Made by a program: the position numbers and the translations under genes
Shown here: one piece after another, positions 14,982 through 21,773 of the stretch
How the letters are laid out: each line of letters opens with the position of its first letter
Numbering within the stretch: position 1 is the stretch's first letter
Notes under the pieces: generated by a model
Told to the model about the DNA's origin: nothing
Database searches by the model: none
Seen by the model: the letters and a program-made list of their open reading frames with translations, nothing else
NCBI GenBank assembly: GCA_963710275.1
Contig: CAVPZS010000008.1
Location: 1 to 64,000, forward strand
DNA from: Rhodoblastus sp963710275
GTDB taxonomy: Bacteria; Pseudomonadota; Alphaproteobacteria; Rhizobiales; Beijerinckiaceae
Reading direction: 5' to 3'
DNA: 64,000 nucleotides

Positions 14982-16296
14982 GAGAGTGTCGGAATTTTCG
15001 TGTGAAGGCCATTACGATGCAATTGATGGAGGCATCCTATGGGGCGACGGAAACAACCAATTATTCCCGATCAGCTGCTTGACCAGCTTTTGGCGGGAGC
15101 CGACCCGAAGTCAGCGTTTGCGAAAGACGGCCTGCTTGATGAACTGAAGAAGGCGCTGGCCGAGCGGGCGCTGAACGCCGAGATGGATCATCATCTCGAC
15201 AGCGAGGAGGAGGATGGACGCGCCAACAGCCGGAATGGCTATGGCCGGAAGACAGTCCTCACCGACACGGGCAAGATCGATTTGTCCGTCCCGCGCGACC
15301 GGCTGGCGACCTTCGATCCGCAGTTGATCGCCAAATATCAGCGGCGTTTTCCAGGCTTTGACGAGAAAATCATCTCAATGTATGCGCGCGGCATGAGCGT
15401 CCGCGAGATTTAGGGCCATTTGCGAGATCTCTATGGGATCGACGTCTCGCCTGATCTCGTCAGCGCCGTCACGGACGCCGTTCTGGAAGAAATCGCCGAA
15501 TGGCAAAACCGGCCTTTGGATGCTCTTTATCCTCTGGTTTTCTTCGACGCCATCAGGGTCAAAGTGCGCGACGAAGGCACCGTGCGCAACAAGGCGGTTT
15601 ATGTCGCCCTTGGCGTTCGCCCTGACGGGAGCAAAGAGATTTGGGGCTCTGGATCGAGCAGACCGAAGGCGCCAAATTCTGGCTACGCGTGATGAACGAG
15701 CTGAAGAACCGCGGCGTCGAAGACATTCTGATCGCCGTTGTCGACGGATTGAAAGGCTTTCCGGAAGCGATCACGGCGGTGTTTCCGCAGACGCAGGTTC
15801 AGACCTGCATCGTCCACCTGATCCGGAACTCGCTGGATTTTGTCTCGTACAAGGACCGCAAACCGGTGGCGACTGCGCTCAAGCAAATTTACCGCGCCAA
15901 GGACGCCGGATCGGGCCAGGAAGAGCTGGAGAACTTCGCAGAAAGCCCATGGGGCCAAAAAATATCCGGCGATCGCGCAATCCTGGCGGCGCCATTGGAG
16001 CGAGGTGATCCCGTTCTATGCATTCCCCGACGACGTGCGCCGGATCATCTACACCACAAACGCTATCGAATCTTTGAACGCAAAACTTCGACGCGCCGTA
16101 CGAACGCGTGGACATTTTCCAACCGATGAAAGCGCGCTGAAGCTGCTCTTTCTGGTGTTGAACCTGGCGCAGAAAGAATGGAGAATGCCGCCTCGCGAAT
16201 GGGCGATGGCCAAAGCGCAATTCGCGATCCTGTTCCAAGACAGGTTCAGGCTGAATTGATGAAACTGGCCCTTACACGGAAATCCTGACACTCCCG
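14982..16296 (+). mobile_element. IS256 family element, copy 1 (degenerate)
   Basis: The ends are GAGAGTGTCGGAATTTTCGT at 14982 and, reading inward from 16296, CGGGAGTGTCAGGATTTCCG. They form imperfect inverted repeats and are flanked by GCAGCCAG on both sides. The element is nearly identical, in inverted orientation, to 20247-21560. Its transposase frame is broken. Confidence 0.82.
15039..16259 (+). pseudogene. tnp: IS256 family transposase with stop and frameshifts
   Basis: The sequence is almost identical to the intact 406-residue transposase at 20283-21503 but carries three lesions. A TAG at 15411 replaces the CAG (Gln) of VREIQGHLRDLYG. A frame shift follows at about 15641 (KEIWGSG for KEILGLW), and another at about 15958 (GQKISGD for GQKYPAI). 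The mutator-family catalytic region is readable in pieces: FFDAIRVKV, VVDGLKGFPEAI, and TNAIESLNAKLRRAVRTRG. It is not expected to be active, but it could be mobilised by the intact copy acting on its ends. Confidence 0.88.
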
Positions 16297-16304
16297 GCAG
16301 CCAG
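16297..16304. repeat. Candidate IS256 target duplication (right)
   Basis: GCAGCCAG is identical to 14974-14981 and abuts the right end of IS256 copy 1. Confidence 0.65.
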
Positions 16305-16412
16305 GGTAGGCAGGAGGAGGCACGACTTACACGCCTCGACATCCGCCGCGCTCCGCGCTCTGCCGCCTCGACACCCGCCGTCGCCGCCTACAGCAGCTGT
16401 TATTTGGACGGT

Positions 16413-16910
16413 TTAAATATGCCGAAGGAAGTGAACTGTCTTCCGAGTCTGACAATCGACATGAACTGCGCTGGTATTGACAGCATTGCCGTAAACTAAT
16501 CCATCTTGTGAAACGCCAGCGTCATCATTTTTCTTTTCTTGGATGATTGCGCTCTCGTAGCACGACCGTGCGGCTTTTTTTGATTCAATAGGAGAAATGT
16601 GAATTATACGACGCGCGAGATCTCCTAAGTATTCGAGATATTCATCGTCTAGGTTGTGTGTGTTTATGCCGATTGTCATATCGATACGATCGTCGCAAAT
16701 AATTGTCATGCTACCGCCAAAGTCATGAGCGGCGACGATGCCTGCGCTTCCTGAAAAAGAATCTAATATTTCTGCATGGTGATCGTGCTTCAAAGCGTCA
16801 GTAATATTTGCGCAGTGGTTTGATGCGCATGATGGCGCAGCCATAAGAATTGTGATTGACGAAATTATAAATGTTAATTTCGCTTTCAACTGAAGTCTCC
16901 ATGCCTCCAT
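16413..16910 (-). CDS. Hypothetical exported protein, 165 aa
   Basis: The N-terminus has a basic start and a hydrophobic core (KLTFIISSITILMAAPSCAS), a probable Sec signal peptide with cleavage after SCA. The mature part has several Cys residues (HCANIT, IICDD, SCYES, VDCQT), compatible with disulfides in the periplasm. No family is recognised. It is AT-rich relative to the backbone and lies 121 bp downstream of the 226-residue exported protein on the same strand, so the two are probably cotranscribed. Confidence 0.55.
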   Translation of the reverse strand: MEAWRLQLKAKLTFIISSITILMAAPSCASNHCANITDALKHDHHAEILDSFSGSAGIVAAHDFGGSMTIICDDRIDMTIGINTHNLDDEYLEYLGDLARRIIHISPIESKKAARSCYESAIIQEKKNDDAGVSQDGLVYGNAVNTSAVHVDCQTRKTVHFLRHI

Positions 16911-17031
16911 GCTCTGTGAAGGCTATTGTATTATAAATATTGTTCATTAATGACCATTTTATGGGATATTCACAAGTAAGTAAATCGTTTTGCGATCTAT
17001 TTTGACTTATGTCCATTTAAAAGTGCATATT

Positions 17032-17712
17032 TTATTTTCGCGTGCAGTTGAGGTTTTTCGCCGTCGGGTTGGTTACGTCTTCGGGCATAAGGGCATTGCC
17101 GTCGCCACCTTTAAATAATTCCGGCGGTGGTCTATTTCGGCAGATAGTTGGCCAGTATTCGAGCCATATTCTTTCGACCTGGCCCTTGGAGGTGAGGGTG
17201 GTGGCGGCCGCATTGTCGCGGACAGCAGCGATTACGTCGGCCCAATGATACCGGACCGAAAAGGTATTGATGAACCAGTCGTTTGGTTTTCTGAGAGCCA
17301 TCTTTATGACCAGGTCTTTCCCTGGCGGGCTTATGTTTTTCGTAATGACTAGACGGCCGATTTTGATTGCTGCTTTGGCACTTGTTAAAATCTGGCTGTT
17401 GACGGAATCGCCAGCCTGGCTGGTGAAATCAACAACTACGACATGGTCGTATCGGCTGATATATTCGTTTGCTATGCCGTGCGTTGGGTCATCGTCCGTA
17501 TGGAGCATTAAGCTGATTGCATTTGAGATTTCGCTTGCAATAACAAATTGGCTGAGCTCACGTTCGATGAATTCCGAATTTTGAATCAATGCGCGATCGG
17601 CGTTTGTTGGTGTTGCAAGTGACGCGGAAAGCGAGAAGGCGGTAGTAGCGATGATTTTGCGCCATGTCTTACGTGGAGTGTATAGTAAATGCAGTGCGGT
17701 ATTATTGATCAT
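17032..17712 (-). CDS. Hypothetical exported protein, 226 aa
   Basis: The N-terminus reads MINNTALHLLYTPRKTWRKI followed by IATTAFSLSASLATPTNA, a long signal peptide with a probable cut after TNA. The mature protein includes YDHVVVVDFTSQAGDS and a C-terminal region with two Cys residues (TICRNRPPP, LNCTRK). No known family is recognised. It lies between a 5'-truncated gene (17775-18022) and the 165-residue exported protein, all on the minus strand and all lower in GC than the backbone. The operon was probably imported as a unit and later cut by transposon unit B. Confidence 0.55.
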   Translation of the reverse strand: MINNTALHLLYTPRKTWRKIIATTAFSLSASLATPTNADRALIQNSEFIERELSQFVIASEISNAISLMLHTDDDPTHGIANEYISRYDHVVVVDFTSQAGDSVNSQILTSAKAAIKIGRLVITKNISPPGKDLVIKMALRKPNDWFINTFSVRYHWADVIAAVRDNAAATTLTSKGQVERIWLEYWPTICRNRPPPELFKGGDGNALMPEDVTNPTAKNLNCTRK

Positions 17713-17774
17713 TAGAAAGTTCGCCGTTTCAGATTGTAATTTTTGGAAACGAGGATTGCCGTAAATCCGATCCG

Positions 17775-18022
17775 TTATCGTTGTGGGGTTCGGTCGACCA
17801 TCATCATCGCTGGTGCGGACGGATTGTCGAAATAAAACATGACGGTCGTCTTATTTCCAAAATCGGCGGCTGATCGATGTTCGGCATTCTTTTCTGCTTG
17901 ATCAGTCAATGTCTCAACGTATTTTCCGGCAATTTCCTGTGACGCCATCGATGATAAAATTGCCGCAAAAAAGTGTTTCGCAGAAAGGTTCGACAATTGT
18001 TGAGTGAAGCGGATATCGAATG
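17775..18022 (-). pseudogene. Gene remnant, 5' end removed by transposon unit B
   Basis: The frame is open from the left repeat of unit B (FDIRFTQQLSNLSAKHFFAA) to the stop at 17775. The only internal starts are TTG 17996 or later ATGs. The product is soluble, with YVETLTDQAEKNAEHR and VMFYFDNPSAPAMMMVDR. The start codon and the N-terminus seem to have been lost when unit B inserted at 18026. No family is recognised. Confidence 0.45.
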
Positions 18023-18025
18023 TGC

Positions 18026-18048
18026 GGCTTATCCCGTTGAATCAGGCA
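18026..18048. repeat. Left terminal inverted repeat of unit B
   Basis: GGCTTATCCCGTTGAATCAG is identical to the left end of unit A over the first 18 bases. Confidence 0.72.
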
Positions 18049-18094
18049 CTCATATATTTAGTATGTGACGTAGCTGTGCCTGATGGTGGTGCTA

Positions 18095-18493
18095 TTAACT
18101 GACGCGGGGGGTGGTGGCTCGTCGTAGGGGGGAACCGTCGGTCATGATGTTGCGTCTTTTAAATGCAGCTGGACTGGACCATGTAAGGTATTCTTTTAAA
18201 GCCATATCAGGTGCTTTAGTTGTAAACCATGGTTCTTTACTGAATCTTGTGGATTTATTTGACCACAACGGAGCGTCTTCGTTCGTATAATTCTTTGCTA
18301 AATGCTCGGCTATTGCGCCAAGCATGGCATTTATTTTGTTATTTTTTAATAGTATAGGTTCTTCAGCAAGGCTCCGTATGCGTTCTTCGTGATTAGCGGC
18401 ATAAAAGTGGTCAAGGAATTCACTCACGGCCGTCACGGCCGGAATTCCCTCGAGGATTCTTGCTGCTGCCTGTGATAGGGTATGTGGGCGCAT
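18095..18493 (-). CDS. Partner protein of DUF6036 nucleotidyltransferase, 132 aa
   Basis: The protein starts MRPHTLSQAAARILEGIPAV and carries KEPWFTTKAPDMALKEYLTW and PAAFKRRNIMTDGSPLRRA. The PWF ... L-E-L ... SPA-F-RRNI pattern is recognisable from small proteins that usually accompany DUF6036-type nucleotidyltransferases. Its start overlaps the nucleotidyltransferase gene by 74 bases, an unusually long overlap that implies tight coupling or an alternative later start. It ends about 47 bp before the left repeat. It probably forms one half of a toxin-antitoxin-like pair. Which half is toxic is not known. Confidence 0.6.
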   Translation of the reverse strand: MRPHTLSQAAARILEGIPAVTAVSEFLDHFYAANHEERIRSLAEEPILLKNNKINAMLGAIAEHLAKNYTNEDAPLWSNKSTRFSKEPWFTTKAPDMALKEYLTWSSPAAFKRRNIMTDGSPLRRATTPRVS

Positions 18494-19073
18494 TGTTTGG
18501 CTCGCTCATTTTTTTGAGGTGTTTGAGGAGGAAGAGCTGCTTTTCTGGAGAGCTTGCGCTTTTAGGAAAGTATTTTTTTAGAGTTGTGATTGCCGCCTCT
18601 GGTGTTTTTATGTCGGAGACTTGCATTAAATTTAGAATGTCTTTTGCTTCTTGCTGTCCTTTAACAGGGTCTAGAATTCGCATAGCCTTTAGCTTTAGTG
18701 CAAGCATGTATTCAGCTGTTGGTACGAGCACGTCGAGGCCGTAAGGCCCAGGGCCTCGAGGGAAGCTACCGAATTCCACGTGATCGATTTTTTTTGATGC
18801 GAGTGGACTGAGATGGAAGTTGACGGCGTCATTTAACCAATCGGCAGACCAATTGTTTTTTGTAGCGATTGCAGAAATTTCTTCTTGAAGCCAATCAGGC
18901 TGGTTTTGAGTGACGTCATGGGCGTCGACATCTTCTGTTGAAAAACGAAAATTGCTCGCGATTAAAAGAGCTGAACCTCCGTAAATTAAGAGTTCAAGGC
19001 GGTCGCCTTTTGCTAGTGCAGCGATACCAATGGAATCGAACGCCCGTAAAAGGATATTTCGATTGAATTTCAT
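18420..19073 (-). CDS. DUF6036-type nucleotidyltransferase, toxin-antitoxin-like
   Basis: The start is taken at ATG 19073 (MKFNRNILLRAFDSIG), since the longer frame from 19142 overlaps the transposase end. The 217-residue protein has LLIYGGSALLIASNF (Gly-Gly-x-Ser) and FSTEDVDAHDV (Asp-x-Asp), then GPYGLDVLVPTAEYMLALKLKAMR, of which LDVLVPTAEYMLALKLKA matches the common LALKLKA-R helix of AbiEii-like enzymes. The gene follows the transposase stop by 43 bp. It probably catalyses nucleotide transfer to an RNA or protein target. Its substrate cannot be told from the sequence. Confidence 0.7.
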   Translation of the reverse strand: MKFNRNILLRAFDSIGIAALAKGDRLELLIYGGSALLIASNFRFSTEDVDAHDVTQNQPDWLQEEISAIATKNNWSADWLNDAVNFHLSPLASKKIDHVEFGSFPRGPGPYGLDVLVPTAEYMLALKLKAMRILDPVKGQQEAKDILNLMQVSDIKTPEAAITTLKKYFPKSASSPEKQLFLLKHLKKMSEPNNAPTYPITGSSKNPRGNSGRDGRE

Positions 19074-19116
19074 TGTCTGGGGCGCCCCTATAGGTGCTTT
19101 CTGTGCTTGTGATTGT

Positions 19117-20055
19117 TTAGCATTGTTGATCGACGAATTCACGGTATCCAGCGTGTGGCAGGCCGGATGCGATTCCGAGCAGCATGTCGAACGACGACTT
19201 CATGTGACGTCGACGGTTCCAGCGGAAGACGAACTCTTCGAGATAGCGGCGCAGGTGCGGCGCGCGGACGCCGTGGTAGGTTCCGAGCGCCCATCGCTTG
19301 AAGTTGGCGAAGACGCGATGTATCCATGGCAGGACGATGTGCGCCGCCATTTTGCCGACGACCTTGGGCTTATGGTTGTAGCCCTTGAGGCTTTTGTATG
19401 CCGAGAAGCCGTCGCTGAGGATTGTAGCGCCGGGCGTGACCGCTCCGGCGACGAAGGCGCTGATGCTGGGCGCCGAGAAGTCGGCGAGGGGCGCGAGGCG
19501 GATGCGGCGCGGATGGCCGTCGGGGGAGAGTTCAATGGCGCCGATGAAATGCAGCTTGCCGACGGCGCTGCGTCCTTGGCCGCCGTCGATCGGGTCGGCC
19601 TTGGTGCGGTAGGGGATGTCGCTTTCGTCGACTTCGACGAGGTCTTCTAGAAGCGATCGGTCGGGATCGATCATGGCGCGCCGCAGCTTTTGCAGCATCA
19701 GCCAGGCGGTCTTGTAGGAGCCAATTCCGAGTTGCGCCTGGAGTTGTAGCGCCGAGATGCCGTTGGAGTGGCTGGCGATGGCGTAGATCGCTAGGAACCA
19801 GGTCAGCAGTGGAAGATGGCTGCGATGGAACACGGTGACGGCAGTGACTGACGTCTGGCGTCCGCAGGCGGCGCATTCGTAGGTGAAGCGCTTGGCGGCG
19901 AGTTCCCACGCCTTCTGACCGCCGCAGCAGGGGCAGACGAAGCCGTCTGGCCAGCGTTTCTCGAATAGGAAGCGAGCACAGGCCGCGTCATCGGGGAACC
20001 GCTGGTTGAAGGCGGTTCGAGACATTGGGCGGTCGTGTTTCCATCGGCTCGTCAT
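19117..20055 (-). CDS. tnp: IS1595 family (ISXO2-like) transposase, intact copy 3
   Basis: This 312-residue protein starts at ATG 20055 (MTSRWKHDRPMSRTAFNQRF). It has the zinc-ribbon (CPCCGGQKAWEL, CAACG), FHRSHLPLLTWFLAIYAI, and the DDE domain with VEVDESDIPYRTK, GAIELSPDGHPRRIRLA, ILSDGFSAYKSLKGYNH and PWIHRVFANFKRWALGTYHG. It ends with FRWNRRRHMKSSFDMLLGIA. A longer frame from 20127 reads through the terminal repeat and is unlikely to be used. It is the only complete IS1595 transposase in the window and could act in trans on units A and C. Confidence 0.92.
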   Translation of the reverse strand: MTSRWKHDRPMSRTAFNQRFPDDAACARFLFEKRWPDGFVCPCCGGQKAWELAAKRFTYECAACGRQTSVTAVTVFHRSHLPLLTWFLAIYAIASHSNGISALQLQAQLGIGSYKTAWLMLQKLRRAMIDPDRSLLEDLVEVDESDIPYRTKADPIDGGQGRSAVGKLHFIGAIELSPDGHPRRIRLAPLADFSAPSISAFVAGAVTPGATILSDGFSAYKSLKGYNHKPKVVGKMAAHIVLPWIHRVFANFKRWALGTYHGVRAPHLRRYLEEFVFRWNRRRHMKSSFDMLLGIASGLPHAGYREFVDQQC

Positions 20056-20110
20056 GAGAACGAATTTAGAACATCCGGGATTGGCGTCAAGCCCTTGCGA
20101 CGCTATCTGT

Positions 20111-20136
20111 AGAACGACCGGACTCAAGGGGATAAG
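20111..20136. repeat. Right terminal inverted repeat of unit B, IS110 attached
   Basis: The repeat ends ...CAAGGGGATAAG and is followed at once by the IS110 left end ATCCTATGGGGG, the same junction as at 3404/3405. Confidence 0.72.
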
Positions 20137-20246
20137 ATCCTATGGGGGTTGTGGACAGCGACCGGCGCTCTGGCAGAGTGAGGTTGTCGAACCACCCGCT
20201 CGGGAGGGAATAATGCCGAAAGCGTTAGCCCAGCCGGAGACCCCGG
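20137..20246 (+). mobile_element. IS110 left-end remnant (copy Z)
   Basis: These 110 bases are essentially identical to 3405-3514: the leader, the GGGAGGGAATAATG start region at 20213, and codons for MPKALAQPETP. They are cut off by IS256 copy 2. The remnant shows that the same IS110 had inserted at the same point of a second IS1595 right repeat. Confidence 0.75.
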
Positions 20247-21560
20247 GGGAGTGTCAGGATTTCCGTGTAAGGGCCGGTTTCATCAATTCAGCCTGAACCT
20301 GTCTTGGAACAGGATCGCGAATTGCGCTTTGGCCATCGCCCATTCGCGAGGCGGCATTCTCCATTCTTTCTGCGCCAGGTTCAACACCAGAAAGAGCAGC
20401 TTCAGCGCGCTTTCATCGGTTGGAAAATGTCCACGCGTTCGTACGGCGCGTCGAAGTTTTGCGTTCAAAAATTCGATAGCGTTTGTGGTGTAGATGATCC
20501 GGCGCACGTCGTCGGGGAATGCATAGAACGGGATCACCTCGCTCCAATGGCGCCGCCAGGATTGCGCGATCGCCGGATATTTTTGGCCCCATGGGCTTTC
20601 TGCGAAGTTCTCCAGCTCTTCCTGGCCCGATCCGGCGTCCTTGGCGCGGTAAATTTGCTTGAGCGCAGTCGCCACCGGTTTGCGGTCCTTGTACGAGACA
20701 AAATCCAGCGAGTTCCGGATCAGGTGGACGATGCAGGTCTGAACCTGCGTCTGCGGAAACACCGCCGTGATCGCTTCCGGAAAGCCTTTCAATCCGTCGA
20801 CAACGGCGATCAGAATGTCTTCGACGCCGCGGTTCTTCAGCTCGTTCATCACGCGTAGCCAGAATTTGGCGCCTTCGGTCTGCTCGATCCAGAGCCCCAA
20901 GATCTCCTTGCTCCCGTCAGGGCGAACGCCAAGGGCGACATAAACCGCCTTGTTGCGCACGGTGCCTTCGTCGCGCACTTTGACCCTGATGGCGTCGAAG
21001 AAAACCAGAGGATAAAGAGCATCCAAAGGCCGGTTTTGCCATTCGGCGATTTCTTCCAGAACGGCGTCCGTGACGGCGCTGACGAGATCAGGCGAGACGT
21101 CGATCCCATAGAGATCTCGCAAATGGCCCTGAATCTCGCGGACGCTCATGCCGCGCGCATACATTGAGATGATTTTCTCGTCAAAGCCTGGAAAACGCCG
21201 CTGATATTTGGCGATCAACTGCGGATCGAAGGTCGCCAGCCGGTCGCGCGGGACGGACAAATCGATCTTGCCCGTGTCGGTGAGGACTGTCTTCCGGCCA
21301 TAGCCATTCCGGCTGTTGGCGCGTCCATCCTCCTCCTCGCTGTCGAGATGATGATCCATCTCGGCGTTCAGCGCCCGCTCGGCCAGCGCCTTCTTCAGTT
21401 CATCAAGCAGGCCGTCTTTCGCAAACGCTGACTTCGGGTCGGCTCCCGCCAAAAGCTGGTCAAGCAGCTGATCGGGAATAATTGGTTGTTTCCGTCGCCC
21501 CATAGGATGCCTCCATCAATTGCATCGTAATGGCCTTCACACGAAAATTCCGACACTCTC
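20247..21560 (-). mobile_element. IS256 family element, copy 2 (intact)
   Basis: The ends GGGAGTGTCAGGATTTCCGT at 20247 and, reading inward from 21560, GAGAGTGTCGGAATTTTCGT form imperfect inverted repeats. The single transposase frame is intact. The 8 bp outside the two ends (GACCCCGG and CGTCGCCG) do not match, so one flank has probably been lost or rearranged since insertion. The element is inserted into the IS110 remnant at its left. Confidence 0.85.
20283..21503 (-). CDS. tnp: IS256 family (mutator-type) transposase
   Basis: The 406-residue protein starts MGRRKQPIIPDQLLDQLLAG. It has SRNGYGRKTVLTDTGKIDLSVPRDR, FPGFDEKIISMYARGMSVREIQGHL, FFDAIRVKVRDEG, VVDGLKGFPEAI, TCIVHLIRNSL and IYTTNAIEFLNAKLRRAVR, which are standard IS256 blocks containing the catalytic DDE residues. 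It is full length and intact. It sits inverted relative to the broken copy at 15039-16259, which differs at only a few bases. Confidence 0.95.
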   Translation of the reverse strand: MGRRKQPIIPDQLLDQLLAGADPKSAFAKDGLLDELKKALAERALNAEMDHHLDSEEEDGRANSRNGYGRKTVLTDTGKIDLSVPRDRLATFDPQLIAKYQRRFPGFDEKIISMYARGMSVREIQGHLRDLYGIDVSPDLVSAVTDAVLEEIAEWQNRPLDALYPLVFFDAIRVKVRDEGTVRNKAVYVALGVRPDGSKEILGLWIEQTEGAKFWLRVMNELKNRGVEDILIAVVDGLKGFPEAITAVFPQTQVQTCIVHLIRNSLDFVSYKDRKPVATALKQIYRAKDAGSGQEELENFAESPWGQKYPAIAQSWRRHWSEVIPFYAFPDDVRRIIYTTNAIEFLNAKLRRAVRTRGHFPTDESALKLLFLVLNLAQKEWRMPPREWAMAKAQFAILFQDRFRLN

Positions 21561-21642
21561 CGTCGCCGGGCCCGACGGGGGTTGTCTCGATGACGTGTTA
21601 GTGCCTGAAATGTTGGCCTGGAGAGCGTTGGTGTCGCAAAAA

Positions 21643-21668
21643 AATCCGGCGGATTGCTCCGCCGGATT
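21643..21668. terminator. Strong hairpin downstream of nrdJ (REP-like copy 2)
   Basis: AATCCGGCGGA, a TTGC loop and TCCGCCGGATT, flanked by runs of A and T on both sides, make a bidirectional rho-independent terminator about 105 bp after the nrdJ stop. The stem is nearly the same as the hairpin at 13151-13177, and both are followed by GCGGAA- or GTGGAA-type motifs. Confidence 0.7.
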
Positions 21669-21773
21669 TTTTCGTTTATTTTCAATGGGCCGGAAAAACT
21701 AAATTCCGAATTGTGGAAGAAATCCCCCAATTAGTGGAAAAACCACTCTCCACGGAACAGCCGCCTCAAAACC

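Larger units (their letters stand above)
18026..20136 (-). mobile_element. IS1595/ISXO2-like transposon unit B with DUF6036 cargo
   Basis: The left repeat at 18026 (GGCTTATCCCGTTGAATCAG) and the right repeat at 20111-20136 (reverse complement CTTATCCCCTTGAGTCCGGT) enclose an intact transposase (19117-20055), a nucleotidyltransferase (18420-19073) and its partner (18095-18493), all on the minus strand. The two outermost bases of the right repeat are replaced by an IS110 left end. The layout is the same as in unit A: transposase, short gap, two-gene module, repeat. With an intact transposase this unit could still move if the right end is functional. Confidence 0.78.

Noticed and set aside
14982..21560. 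Compound transposon bounded by two IS256 copies
   Set aside because: The outer flanks do not form a matching duplication, so movement as one unit is not shown.
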